DNA from: Melieria omissa | Taxonomy: Eukaryota; Arthropoda; Insecta; Diptera; Ulidiidae | Assembly (NCBI GenBank): GCA_963971225.1 | Contig: OZ020270.1 | Span: 22,641,689 to 22,705,688 of the forward strand | Length of the DNA: 64,000 nt | Direction: 5' to 3' | In this document: positions 1-11,208 of the stretch, piece by piece | How positions within the stretch are numbered: the first letter of the stretch is position 1 | How the letters are laid out: each line of letters starts with the position of its first letter | The notes under the pieces: model-generated | Database searches by the model: none | The model's input: the letters and a program-made list of their open reading frames with translations, nothing else | What the model was told of the DNA's origin: nothing | Program-made: the position numbers and the translations under genes

Positions 1-235
1 GCACGAAAAGAAATTATAAATGAATTCAATCCGGCAAAAGTTCTGGATGAGCACATGCAGCTGTGTGCGTAAAAAAGCTTTGCGGAAAAAGCTGTAACTC
101 AGAGCTTGAAATTTTTGTGCCGTTTTCGTCGTATGAGGCTGGACATCTATATGATGAGTTATCTGTGGTTATACTATAAAAATATGAAATAAAACAAAAA
201 ACGAAATTTTCAAAATGTCAAACTAGTTGTGCCCC
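1..235. mobile_element. 3' part of a TTAA-flanked MITE (truncated by window edge)
   Basis: The stretch ends in GTTGTGCCCC directly followed by TTAA at 236-239, the arrangement seen at the ends of the other TTAA-flanked MITEs here. Its interior (ACTATAAAAATATGAAAT, GTAACTCAGAGC) resembles 44270-44400, another stretch of the same repeat type. The left end lies outside the window, so the inverted-repeat partner cannot be checked. No coding capacity is seen. Confidence 0.4.
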
Positions 236-239
236 TTAA

Positions 240-1106
240 GTAAAAAGAGCTTTTTGTTGAACACAACCGTCCAGACTGCTCAATGAAGTTTAATTTGACA
301 GCAGTTTGTTTACAAACAACAAACAAATAATTTTGTGAACTGATGTGCTGGGAGCATAATTCGAGCGAAATATTGGCGCATATTTCATAAACCACGGCAT
401 CGTACTCAACTTCATTCAATATTAGAGGCCTTGTATTCAGATTCCACAAAAAGGCGATGAATGGAATGAAAGCAGTGCGAGAAAAACGATAATTTTTATA
501 TATTTCAAAATTTTCACATTTTCAATGTTTGTTTGGTTTTGTTGTGATAAATTGACAGCTGAATCTGTAGGGATGTTTTTTTCTGGTTTGTGTTTAGGGT
601 GTGCGCTGTGTTCAGTTGACAAAAAAGCTTTTTCATAGAAAGCTTTCGGATGCAACCTTGCGTTAAACTCGTTTCAAAACATGTTAAATGGTTTAACACG
701 TTTAATTTCCAACAACAATTGTATGTGAATGAACAGGTTTTCGAACTGGTTTTGTTCATTTAACGTGTTTAAGCACATTAAACACGTTTAAGTCGTCAGT
801 TTGAACGCCGTATAATGCATACGTTTGCGCAGTTCTCGCTGTGACTCCGTGGCGCTCAGTTCGATTTAAAGTTGTAAAGTGATTGTTACTGATTTTAACC
901 TAGTATTTCGGTAAGTTTTACATTATATTGATCTTGGAGCGGTATCTGATGAACACGATGAAAGATTTCATCAGGACAAATCGCACATTGAGAGGCGCTA
1001 CAACGGAAAATGGTCGGAAGCAATGCTTGCCGACTTTTGTTGGTCGATTCGTCGCGAAACTCCAGTAGAAAATATGAAAAGAAAAAAACGACTAAGTAAA
1101 ATGATA
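240..1106. other. Unassigned sequence with GTTTAA palindrome cluster
   Basis: No recognisable gene. Short ORFs on the minus strand (for example 514-759) have no recognisable domain. Between 680 and 795 several copies of a motif like TTTAACACGTTTAA occur in both orientations. Around 810-915 a TATAATGCAT box, a GCTCAGTTCG initiator-like site and a TTTCGGTAAGT donor-like site follow one another. That spacing could be a promoter plus a non-coding first exon, but nothing else supports it. Confidence 0.3.
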
Positions 1107-1996
1107 CACTAAGAGAAAAATCGCAATCTAAAATCAAGCCCAAAAATCTTGTTTTAAGATGGTGAAATCTAATCGAGTTAAATTTAATTTTAAGATTACA
1201 CAGACTTAAAATAAAATCGGCGTGCTTAATTAAAGATTGAGAAGTTAAAATCAAGATTTTAAATTTTAAATTGAAGTTGAATGTTGTCAATTTGAGATTT
1301 ACATTCTTGAACCAAAATCAGCTCAATCTTAAAACAAGAATACAATTTTATATCAAACCCAAACAATTTTAAAATCAGACCAACATCGTATACGCTTTGA
1401 CTTTTGTAACGGTTTGGTTTATTTTGGCATTTCATTGCAATTTTGGCTTCGAGTTGCGCGCACGCGTTTTGAGTGAAGTGAAGTAAAGTGAAGTGATAAA
1501 TATTTGTTTAAGAAATGGATAATGAAAATTTCAACAATTGGGTGTTTTTAACAAATGAGTCAGTTAATCCAGAGTTGCAATTAATTTCAAGTGGGACAAG
1601 TTCGACTCAACCTATAGCGGAACCTGTGGACGAGGATGTACAAAAACTTATAAAACTGCTGAAGGAATTCAATTTGGAATGCATCTTTAAATACTTGAAG
1701 GGTAAGTGTAATTTCTTAAAAAGATGTAATTACGATAACTTAAGTCTTATATTAGCTGCACATGTTTCGTTCAAATGATTGCAATACATGCAAAAGGAGG
1801 ATCTCAAGGAAGCAGTTCCTCCATTAGGGCTCCGCATTGAGTTTCGCGAAAAACTATTTGCATGAAAAAAGAGAGAGGTAAAATCGGAACATGGTAAAGT
1901 TGTTAATTTCAGAAAATATTATTAACAAAACGTGTTTAAAGTTCGGTATTGACGATGATACAATTTCGATGCAATCAAAAGTCGGAGACTGGTTAA

Positions 1997-2764
1997 CCCT
2001 CAATCGCCCACCCTGAGTCCAGGGGACTCACTACGAACTTTAATAAGTTGGTACACGTTGTGTTTTTATGTTTCGGCGCTCAGCTTTCGTATACCTTCCT
2101 AAAGGGTCACTCTGAACGCGAAGACGATCGGAAGTTAGCGCACTACAATTACAAGGCTGAGTTTTGGCACAGAGTGAGTCCCAGGGACTCAGGGTGGTGT
2201 TTTGTGTTACAAAAATTGTACTTGTAATTTTTTTAAAATCGTGTTAATTTAAATTTAGGATGCCAAAAATGGCCGTGAAAAGTTTAATAATTGAGAGTGT
2301 TAACCCTTTGAGAAGTTTTGCTACTAACAATTTGTCTTAGTTGTACTGGAAAAGTATGTGAGGTATGTGCACAACATATGAAATTCAACCTGATGCACGT
2401 TTTCTTATTTTATATAATGAAGTATTAGTTTAAGTTTTTTTTCTGAACAGTTATTTAATTTTTAGGTTATTTATGTAAAAAGAATTGTTTTTGTTAATTT
2501 ATTTATATCTTTTATTTTTATAAAATGCTTAGTGTATGTTTTTTAGAGTATGTTTTTTTCTGTCAATTAAAAGGTGAATTTTTATTTGAGTTATGCAAAA
2601 AAAAGGAATGATATCTGTAACAAGAGATCTTAATGTGTCCTACAAAAATATAAAAAACCATAAAAATTTAATAGATGTTGCGTTATTTCGTAAACAAAAA
2701 TTTTGAGTCCCGGGGACTCAGGGTGGGTAGATACGTGATTTTAATAGGGGTGGGTGATTGAGGG
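1997..2764. mobile_element. piggyBac-like TTAA MITE inside CACTA ORF1
   Basis: Flanked by TTAA at 1993-1996 and 2765-2768. Terminal inverted repeats read CCCTCAATCGCCCACCC on the left and, as reverse complement on the right, CCCTCAATCACCCACCC. An internal pair, GAGTCCAGGGGACTCA near 2015 and GAGTCCCGGGGACTCAGG near 2704, is itself palindromic. 768 bp, no transposase. Removing the element and one TTAA restores the ORF1 reading frame, which supports the boundaries independently. Confidence 0.85.
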
Positions 2765-3181
2765 TTAAGGAACGTTGAAACTCCAATAAGCTCGTCCTCC
2801 GAATCATCGCCAAAAAGCTTTTCATATTGCGGAAGATTTCTAAAAAAGGTACATATTTCAATATTATAATTAAGTATTTTATTATTGCAGACTTTTGACA
2901 TTTAAAAGGGCTTAAATGGTTTATTTTTGGAGACTACAAAAGGAAAAGCAATTTTGGACTTTTACAAACAAAATCAAAGCTTGACAAGTGCTTTAAGCAG
3001 GGGCGTAGCCAAGGGGGGGGGTTTAGGGTGTCAGAACCCCCCCATAGCCTATAATTTGTCAACATTTTCAATCACTATGCATCGTATGTACGTTCCCACA
3101 TTAGCAAAAAGGTCTTTTCATCTTTAAATATTTTAAAGAATATGAACAAAACCCTTTTTTTACCGAAACTAATTTGTTTTT

Positions 3182-3427
3182 TTAATAGTCACGTTTAGGC
3201 TTAATGCAGCGATTTGCATGTTCTAAAAACATGTCTAAAGAGTAGTTTAGTTCGTCGACCGGAATGTCCTTCAGGATGTCGGTACAAGTCTTTTGGATGG
3301 TTTCTACGTTCTCAAAACGCTTTTTTTCATCGGCAAATGCATTCTTTGAAAAGATGAAATTCGCACGGTGCCACATCATGTGAAAACAAAAAACAGTCAA
3401 AACAAGTGTCAATAGATGGGATGGCAT
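3182..3427 (-). pseudogene. Captured mariner transposase C-terminal fragment (in hAT copy 1)
   Basis: The frame reads FENVETIQKTCTDILKDIPV, then a stretch ending NRCIKPKRDY before a stop, matching the C-terminal region of mariner-family (DD34D) transposases downstream of the third catalytic residue. In the sister copy at 11320-11535 the fragment extends upstream to SPDVAPCDFHLF, which includes the third aspartate of the triad. No N-terminal or central transposase portion is present, so it is not functional. It moves as passenger DNA of the hAT element. Confidence 0.7.
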
Positions 3428-4387
3428 CCTTCGATAGTTAAATGTTCAGTTAAAATGCAATAAATTTATGCTATGAAATGCTTCGCCTTACTAAAGATGA
3501 TCCCAGGCACTTGCTATTTTGAGTAAAACTCACAATAAATATATGTTATAATACTTAAACATTTCTTTCATACTTCAGTATTTAGTACCTTCCTCTGGCG
3601 ATAGTTCTTATTTCAAAAAAAAGCCTAACTTTAATGATTTATTTTGAGACTATGGAAAATATTAGAAGATTTCTTTCCAGAGAGTTTATTGAACACATAA
3701 TGAGGTACGCAAACAAAATTTATCGTGAGTTTTAATCAAAATGGTAGCGAAAGCGCCTGGGATCACCCAGATACATTTGTATAAAAAATTACAAAATTCA
3801 AGTTTAAACATGAACAAAATTTCCAAAAATATTTTTTCATGTTATTGAAAATTACCTTAAAATTTGTGCAGATATTAAACATGAATATTAAAAAGATCAC
3901 CCGGGTGGGTATAAGTAAAGCGAAGGTTAAATCCAATTTCAAGAATTTCAATGAAGATTTTGGCTTATCTTTTATGAATTACCACCCAGTTTTGATCTAC
4001 GGGAATCGCGGATTCAGTTGGCTAACTCGTTGGTCATCATTTATGTTCTGACAATCGTTTTTAAATCGCTTTTACCACTTATGAACTCCACCACGGTATA
4101 AACAAACATCACCATAAACTTGGTCCATCAATTTAAATGCTTCGGTTAAAGTTTAAACATGTTTAAAACAATAGTTAATATTGGATCTTTGTTCGATGCA
4201 CATTTTTGTACGATGACACAAACATACTTCCACTTCAGATGCAATAACTTTGCTTTCAGTCCACCAATTTTCATGAAATTTTTACTAAAAATCAGGGAAA
4301 AAATTTCGTTTTTAATGCATTAAGTCACATAAGCCACAACAAAATGCCCTATTTGGAAAGTGCACTTTACTTAAAAAACATGTAATA

Positions 4388-5697
4388 AAGGGTGTGCACA
4401 CCAAAATCGGGACACTTTAAAACCCTTGTATCTTTTAGAATAAAACTCTTTAAAAAGTAAAATTTTAGACGTAAGTACTCCATGACTTGGTTTTCAATAT
4501 TCATTTAAAAAACATTTGCAAAATCCGTTTTATTAGTAAGAAAATGGCAAACGAATACGAACGTAGAAAACTCATCTTGCACGAACACACTACGAATCCC
4601 AACCTCAGTATACGCCGAATCACAAAAAACCTAAATTTTGCACCATCCATATGCAGTAAAGTGTTGAAAAATTGTAATGAAATGCTGAGTGTTGATCGTA
4701 AGGCGGGTAGTGGTGGTGACCATGGCCAGAAGAGTGTTAGATGCACAAAGAAAGTGATTGCCGCATTTAAAAAAAATCCGCGAATGTCAAGTCGTTCGGT
4801 GGCTTTAATCGTGGAGAAATCGTCATCGTTCGTCCAGAAAGCCAAGAGGCGAGCAAGCTTGAAGAGTTACAAGGCTCAAGTAGTACCAGATCGGGGCGCG
4901 AAACGAAATCTGACCGTGTAGCACCGTTGTCGTAACTTGTTCGAAAATTTGCTAACGGAATTCAGTAGTGTGATTACGGGTGATGAAACATACTGCTTCA
5001 AAAACTTTACATTTTTAGCTGGGCAAGATTTCTACACAGCCACGAATCGCCAAGATGTTGCTGATGAATACAAGGTGAAATCAAGGGCAAAATTCCCAAG
5101 GAAGACCATGGTTTGGCAAGCCATCTGTTCGTGCGGTGTTAAAACAAACCCTTTTGTAACAGTCGGTACAATGAATGGCAATATTTACCGGGAAGAATGC
5201 TTCGAAAAGAAACTGCTGCCTCTCAATCGTCGCCACACATCAAACCCGTTGTTTTGGCCTGACTTGGCTACTTGCCACTACTCCAGGGAAACTCTGTAGT
5301 GGTATGAAGAGAATATTCTCCATATGGGATGGAATATGTACAGCGCGAGTGTGATCCGCCTAACAGCCCGAAACTCCGTCCTATCGAAAACTAGTGGTCG
5401 ATAGTTATAGGCATTTCAAAGAAGAGTGATGCGAGGGTGTTGACAGAAGAAGACTTTCGGAGGAAGTGGTGGTGGGGGTCTAACAAAGTGAACGAATTTT
5501 TCGTGCAAAAATGTATGGCAGGACTCCGACAAAAAGTGCGGTTGGTGGCATAAGGAGGAAAAAAATATAAATAAATCTGGACTATATCATACCTTAAAGA
5601 CCGAAGAGTAGAAATAAATTGTAAACAAAATTCTAGACTACTTCGTTTTAATTTTATATCAGAGAACAAGTGTCCCGATTTTGGTGTGCACACCCTT
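4388..5697 (+). mobile_element. Tc1/mariner-superfamily element nested in hAT copy 1
   Basis: 1310 bp between TA dinucleotides at 4386-4387 and 5698-5699. The inverted repeats are nearly perfect: AAGGGTGTGCACACCAAAA from the left end, and the reverse complement ends TTTTGGTGTGCACACCCTT on the right, extending through CGGGACA. It contains one decayed transposase gene (4544-5400). It is the youngest visible insertion in the CACTA stack. Confidence 0.9.
4544..5400 (+). pseudogene. Tc1/mariner-type transposase, rosa/DD41D-like group, broken
   Basis: Starts at ATG 4544 (MANEYERRKLILHEHTT) with a helix-turn-helix region (LSIRRITKNLNFAPSICSKV). The catalytic core shows VITGDETYCFK (first Asp), a MVWQAICSCGVKT block, FWPDLATCHYSRETL (second Asp) and, in another frame, PPNSPKLRPIEN near 5360-5390 (third acidic position). 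Spacing between the second and third acidic positions is about 40-41 residues, more than the 34 of mariner or Tc1, which is why I place it near the rosa group; this is not certain. A TAG at 4918-4920, a TAG at 5297-5299 and a frameshift near 5358 inactivate it. The relic at 47347-48960 is a relative. Confidence 0.7.
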
Positions 5698-5766
5698 TAC
5701 TAAACTGGCGAACATTTTTTTAAAACCCCCCCCTGACCAAGTTCTGGCTACGCCCCTGGCTTTAAG

Positions 5767-6572
5767 GGATGACATAATTAACATTATTGTAGAAGAAATC
5801 ATTTTTAATAATGTAGCTCTTAAAGAGCAGGACTTTCCAGCTTTAGTTAATGACATTTGTTAAATTTTTTCAAGTGAAGTTGGTGCTCAGGTAATTTCGA
5901 AAAGTCTTTGCTATATTTTGATTTCAAAATTTGCCCAAGATTTATATTTTACATTTGTATTTTTTTACTTTCTTCTCATAGGATTACTATTTCATACCAA
6001 GGAAAGGGAGAAACAATCCAAGCGGAAAGTTGTACTCAAAATACAAAAACAAGAAAACCCAGAAACGCAAACTAGAGTCTTCATCACAGCGTTAGCACCT
6101 TGGGAGGAGAAATCTCTGCTACACAAACAAGTAAAATACAAAAAACTGGCATTCCGCTCTCTACTCAGCAAACACAAACCTCAGAAATTGACGAGTCGGT
6201 TGCTGCCGCATTAAAAACAGCTCTAAACAGAGACTGTGCCGATTGGAATGAAGTTTGCGATCGATGGAGAAAAACGTTTAACATGCGGCAAAGAGATTTG
6301 AACTAGGAAGTACCGAATTTCTTCAATCTTGGTCAAAATTAGCAGATGCACGAGCTCCAGATTTGGTAAAACTGAATAACAGCATCCTATCCGAACATTA
6401 CCAAATGTGAATAGTGAATATTTTTTCTTTCTTTAAAATATCCACAAGCTTGTCAATTGTCTTGGGTTTTCATTCAGTAATTTTTTTTTTAAATCAATAC
6501 CTGTTTTGATGCTAAATCGGCAAATATTACCAAACTGATTGATTACATAAACAGCAATTAGCTGATCGCAAA
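5767..6572. other. CACTA interior between ORF1 exons and transposase
   Basis: Holds the last ORF1 exons (to about 6408) and then about 160 bp of AT-rich spacer before the transposase start codon at 6573. No separate gene is visible in the spacer. Confidence 0.4.
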
Positions 6573-9473
6573 ATGTATATATGTTTTAAGTGCCTTCAAT
6601 CATTTTCAGAAGTTAATCTTTTAATATGTCACTTCAAAGTTGTCCATTTACTTTCAACAAAACTTCTTAAACTACGTTGTGTACAAGACAAATGTAACCT
6701 TACATTTTCAAATTTCACGTCTTTTCGAAAACACTTAGAAAATTAACACAAAATTAATAAATGTACAAACGAAACAAATGTATTTAATAACTCATCATCT
6801 AAATTATCTTTGCCAGAAACTTATGACATCTTAGCAACTCCTAACGAATCTACTTTCAATGTTGCATACGATAAAAACGACAATACCTTGCAAATAGTAA
6901 ATAAATTGAAAAGAAAAGCATTAAAACTGACTTTAAGTTTACATCAACACAATTTTATGCCTAGAAAACAAGTTCTCGAAATTCAAAGTATTATTTCCTC
7001 CTTACTTACATCTATATGTTCAGCTATAGAAGGCCTGTTTAATGCCGATGAAATTAGAGAAGATTTGAAGTGCTTATTGAGTTTCTGTAAAGATCCGTTA
7101 CAGGAAATAAAGTCAGAGTATAGGCTATTTAAAAAACTAAACGATTTGAAGTTGTATGAATATCCTAAGTCAATTAATATAACCAATTTAATATCTGAGA
7201 TTACTTCTAATGGTAATCCTACTTTAGGTCCAAAGTCAGCTGATATTTATATTATGCCATTGCAATTTACTTTCAAAGCAATTTTTAAAATTCCAAAATT
7301 GTTAGATCACACTTTGAAAAATACAGAAAAATATTTTAAAGATAACCTTTTATGCAATTTTGCAAGTGGAGAAATATTTAAAATACGAGGGGCAAGTAAA
7401 AAATAAGGTTCCCAACGCTGTACATTCGCCGCGCGAGATACTAGGAGAAATCCGGCAACACCGCCTTCATTGTTGATCCCCCCCACTCCATTCCAACTAC
7501 CTGGAAGATCACTGCGAAGCTTAGTGCCAGTCTAACAGCCATCCGCGATGGAGCCCGCAATCGCCGTCACCGCCAGGTGTGAAATCCGTTCAGTGATTCG
7601 ATTTTTAAACGCGAAGAAGCTTACACCTATTGAAATTCATAGGCAGTTGGAAGAAGTTTATGGCAAAGCTTGCATCAGCGTCCAGCACGTCCGCAAATGG
7701 TGCAGAGAGTTCTCCGAAGGACGCACAGAGAAGAAGAGGTGAAGGAAGCGGTCACCAAGTACATTGGCGGCCTAGCGGCGGAGTTCTTCGAAGCGGGTTT
7801 TCAGAAGTGGATAACTCGTCAGAAAAAATGCGTTGAAAGATCTGGCGACTATGTAGAAAAATAGTTTGAAATACAAGCTTTCAGATGGTATACATATTTA
7901 TTGCAATAAAAAATGCCTTAACCCTGAAAAAAATGTTTTTTACTTGCCCCTCGTAAAAAAGCAACATTTTCAATCTGATTTTGTTGTTCCATATATCCTT
8001 TACTTTAATGATTTTCAATTAAACAATCCACTTGGGAGCCACACTTATTCCATTTGTGGATGCTATTTAAGCTTTCCTACAATGCCGCAGCATTTGCTTT
8101 CGAAATTAGAATATATTTTCCACGCGGCTTTCATATCAAGTGCGGATTTAAAAACCAGTGGAAATGAAAAATCATGTTATCATTTAGTAGAAGAGCTAAA
8201 AAAGTTAGAAGAAGGTTTGGAAATTGTGACGGAAAACCAAACACGTAAAATTCATTTTGTTTTGGGTTTAATAGTAGGAGATAATTTAGCTGTAAATAGT
8301 GTGTTAGGCTTTGTTCAGTCATTTAACTCAAAAAAATATTGCCGTGCTTGCACAAGAACAAAGGCGCAAATGCAATGTGATGCTTTGGAAAATAAAGAAT
8401 TTTTTTAAGGAATGAGAATAACTATAAAAAAGACTTACTAGAAAATAACTTTCAGGAAACTGGAATAAAAAGCAGTTGTATTTTCGATAATTTAAGCAGT
8501 TTCAACGTTATGGACAACTTTTGCTTTGACTTTATGCACGATATATATGAAGGAGTCTGCGTATATGATGTATGCAATGTACTACTTGCATTAATCAATC
8601 AAAAAGTTGTAACTTTAAATGATATAAATAGCAGAAAGAAATTATTTCAATTTGGGGAAAATGAAATTGGAAACAATTCAATTTCACTAGATTATCGTAG
8701 GTTGAAGATGTTCAACTTAAAAATGACAGCAAGTGAAGTTGGATGCTTTATTCATTGTTTACCCCTAATGATCGGAGATCTTATTCCACCTCATAACCAG
8801 CATTGGCAACTTTTAACAATCCTTTTAGAAATAATTGATTCACTTTTAAAATCGAAATACTCAGTTGAAGAATTAAATCACTTGCAAATTTTAATAGAAA
8901 AAACTTTATGGTACTTTGAAACCTAAACATCACTTCCTTGTACATTATACCACTGCAATAAAGAAATGTGAACCGCTAAAATACTTTTGGAGCATGCGTT
9001 TTGAAGCAAAGCATAGGGAAGCTAAAATGTACTTCCATAATATAACCTCAAGGGTAAATCCTCCCTATTCGTTAGCAATTAAGTGCGGACTAAGGTTTTC
9101 AAAATTTTTACTGGATCATGAAAAATATGTTGAACCGAGTTTTAATTCTAATTCCTTTAAAACTATTAATTTATCATCACTAAATCAAGTCACGTTTAAA
9201 GGTACATTATATGAAAGTAACTGCTACTTGGTTACAAATACGAACCCACTTGAACTGTATAAAACAAAATATTTTTTGCATGAGAATAATAATATGTATG
9301 TTTTATGTAATCCAATCAATGTAAAAAAGTTTGATACCCATTTTCAGTCTTATGAGGTTGGTTCTAAAATTGACAAATTAATTATTAAAAATATTTATGC
9401 CTTTGTAAGTCCTCCTTTGCATTTATATGGTACTAATAATGGTAAAACGTATGTCAGAATAAAGTATATTTAA
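6573..9473 (+). pseudogene. CACTA/EnSpm transposase (ORF2), broken by frameshifts and an insertion
   Basis: Begins MYICFKCLQSFSEVN at 6573 with C2H2-like pairs (CFKC then H..H; C....C then H) typical of the N-terminus of animal CACTA transposases. A TAA near 6742 and a frame change precede 6810-7406, the helical N-terminal region. After the mariner-like insertion (about 7405-7865) the conserved core follows: NPLGSHTYSICGCYLSFPTM, HFVLGLIVGDNLAVN, KKYCRACTRTK (zinc-binding cysteines), then FCFDFMHDIYEGV and KPKHHFLVHYTTAIKK with FWSMRFEAKHRE. Frames break at a T homopolymer (8400-8406, one T short) and near 8915. The gene ends at TAA 9471-9473. These motifs fit the Tnp2-like DDE family; the catalytic residues cannot be assigned with confidence by eye. 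Confidence 0.75.
7405..7865 (+). pseudogene. Internally deleted mariner-like copy inside the CACTA transposase gene
   Basis: From ATG 7548 the frame gives a mariner-type N-terminal helix-turn-helix domain (AKKLTPIEIHRQLEEVYGKA then HVRKWCREFSEGR). It then jumps in another frame to a transposase C-terminus (YIGGLAAEFFEAGFQKW, ending SGDYVEK and TAG at 7862). The whole catalytic core is missing, so this is a deletion derivative of roughly 0.46 kb. TA occurs at both presumed junctions (near 7405 and 7862), but I see no clear inverted repeats, so the limits are approximate. It interrupts the CACTA transposase upstream of its core. Confidence 0.6.
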
Positions 9474-9953
9474 TGTTTGTAAAATTATCTATATCACAAT
9501 TAATTTCAATAAAAAGTTATAAGTAATACAACATATAAAATATGTCTATTAATTTCTTTGGGGGTAAAGCATTTGAAATCAGCGGGATTGAATTAAGATT
9601 AAAAAATCTTGAATCAAGAAGGAAACAATTTTGAAATAAGAATATTGAAATCTTATATTAAGAATGCGCAATTTTAAATTAAAATTGTATATTCTTGAAA
9701 TAAGCTGCGTACCGGCTTAAAACAAGAATTTGCAGCTTATCCAAAATTAAATTTGAAAATAAGATTTTCGTGTTTGTTTTAAGCGGATTGCAGCTTAACA
9801 GACTTTCGTCAACGGATGGGCTTAATTTGACAACCATATTCTTGATTTTAGAACGATTTTTCTCTTAGTGTAGAAACAACATGTAATTACATTGTCTTAT
9901 GATTTTTAATGTTTTTAGTGTGATTATATGTAATATTTTGTCCTAATTATTAA

Positions 9954-10664
9954 GGCAGGTTTCTACCTTGTGCGGCCGAGAAAACATGTTTTTTTTTTTT
10001 AATTTTTGATGGGAAGGTTTTTAAGATAAACACTGGACAATTTTTTCAGATGTAGGTATATATTTATTGTACAAGTAAAAAAAAGTTTCAAGATAAAATA
10101 TGCAAAGGGGGGGGGGCCACCGAGCAATGGCGGCAGGACTTCCTTACTCGCGAAAGTCCTGCCGCTGTTTGAGATGACTTGAAACACAAAAATGAAATTT
10201 TTTCTTATTCTGTATCCTTTTGTCTATGGCTGGAACTAGGATTAAAAAAAAAAAGGAAAAATGAAGGATATATGCGATTTTGACTAAAAAACTCAATTTT
10301 TACCTACTTTTTTCAATACAAATTTCTATTTTTAATGAAAAAAAATTATTATTTCTTGAAGATCCTAGTTCGGGCCATAGCTAAGACCTTGATAAATGAC
10401 TGTTTAAAATTTCGTAGCTATTGCTCAACTCGTGTGGCCTAAATCACTTCCGCAAGGTCAAAAAATGTAGTTTTGAGAAAAACGCGTTCAAAGTTTTGCT
10501 TCAGTATAAAGTGACACCGACACCGCTACCTGTTTCGATAAATTGCTTCCATAATTCGAAAGATTTCAACTTCAAATTTTGGGAGCGTATTCTATAATCA
10601 TGTATTAATCCAAAAATGCATGAAAAAAAATCGATTTTTTTGACCGCACAAGGTAGAAACCCCC
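9954..10664. mobile_element. TTAA-flanked MITE, 711 bp
   Basis: Flanked by TTAA at 9950-9953 and 10665-10668. Inverted termini: GGTTTCTACCTTGTGCGGCC on the left and, reverse-complemented, GGTTTCTACCTTGTGCGGTC on the right. The interior includes GAGAAAAACGCGTTCAAAG, a motif shared with 44230-44260 and 57690-57715. No ORF of note; the 62-codon minus-strand frame has no recognisable domain. A piggyBac-type transposase probably mobilised it, judged only from the TTAA target. Confidence 0.8.
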
Positions 10665-10668
10665 TTAA

Positions 10669-11208
10669 AACGATTATTGATTTTTCGAACAAAAAATTAT
10701 TTTTTTTAAATTCCCTCACAAAAATATATACGTGATACACATTTTTTAAAACCCAGTTTCTGTTGAGAAATATCACGTCTATAAAAATCATGCACAATAA
10801 TAAGGAGTGCAAAAAAATAATAAGCAATAATAAGTGAGTAAACTAGTCGTCGAAATAAGATTTTTCTGGAACTAATGAAATCTGTAAAGTACAGGAAAAC
10901 AAAATTTGGCATTGGTTTTACTTTGTACCAAAAAATCGTTTATGTTATTTTTTTCATTATTCAACTTACTTTTTTTCACTTTTCACTTTTTACTACTTTT
11001 TAAAAATTTTCTTTGCATTATATTTTGTTCTTTATTACTGAAAGCAAAATAACGATTTTATATTCTAATTAATAATTATCTAATTAAACATGTTTTTTTT
11101 ATTAAAAATGAACAATAGAAAAATTAACAATAACAAAAGAAGAAAAAAATTTCGCTCCTGGGGACCGTGTTCGAAAAAAATCGTCGTCTCGAATGGGTTA
11201 ATAGCATA
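10669..11208. other. AT-rich sequence, no gene seen
   Basis: Poly-A/T runs and degenerate AT-rich DNA. The 108- and 68-codon minus-strand frames near 10501-10912 are hydrophobic, low-complexity translations of T-rich DNA with no recognisable domain. Confidence 0.4.

Larger units (their letters stand above)
2998..5758. mobile_element. Non-autonomous hAT element (copy 1) inside CACTA ORF1
   Basis: Termini CAGGGGCGTAGCC and GGCTACGCCCCTG, flanked by a perfect 8-bp duplication GCTTTAAG (2990-2997 and 5759-5766), diagnostic of hAT transposition. Runs of G/C lie just inside both ends. It carries no hAT transposase but does carry the C-terminal part of a mariner-type transposase (3182-3427). A complete Tc1/mariner-type element (4388-5697) is nested in it. 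Net length about 1.45 kb. Other copies lie at 11209-11706 (truncated) and 35078-36230. Confidence 0.9.
1515..6408 (+). pseudogene. CACTA ORF1, SAM-like domain accessory protein, interrupted
   Basis: Begins at ATG 1515 (MDNENFNNWVF). A small intron of about 54 bp (donor GGTAAGTG at 1701, acceptor ATTAG at 1755) joins to an exon reading LQYMQKEDLKEAVPPLGLR then IEFREKLF, the core of a SAM-like domain as found in ORF1 of animal CACTA elements. Two in-frame TGA codons break it: 1776-1778, and one just after the LFA codons near 1863 that looks like a Trp codon changed to stop. The reading frame GDWL at 1990 continues as RNVETPISSS at 2769 once the TTAA MITE is removed. Likewise LTSAL near 2990 continues into RDDIINIIVEE at 5768 once the hAT is removed. 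Later exons near 5980-6100 (YYFIPRKGR, GKLYSKYKNKK) and 6200-6408 follow, with a further frameshift around 6305. Function of the protein in transposition is unknown. Confidence 0.65.
1107..9870 (+). mobile_element. CACTA/EnSpm (CMC) DNA transposon, 8.8 kb, disrupted
   Basis: The ends are inverted repeats: CACTAAGAGAAAAATCG at 1107 and its reverse complement ending TCTCTTAGTG at 9870, followed inward by a shared TCTAAAATCAAG block and long AT-rich subterminal regions full of CTTGAATAAGA-like motifs. TA flanks both ends (1105-1106 and 9871-9872), fitting a 2-bp target-site duplication. Inside are a SAM-domain ORF1 relic and a transposase relic with the zinc fingers and conserved blocks of animal CACTA transposases. 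Nested insertions: TTAA MITE 1997-2764, hAT 2998-5758, deleted mariner-like copy about 7405-7865. Without them the element is about 4.8 kb. Several frameshifts and stops make it non-autonomous now. Confidence 0.85.

Noticed and set aside
1515..9473. Host gene with several exons
   Set aside because: All exons lie between CACTA termini and match ORF1/transposase features of that element.
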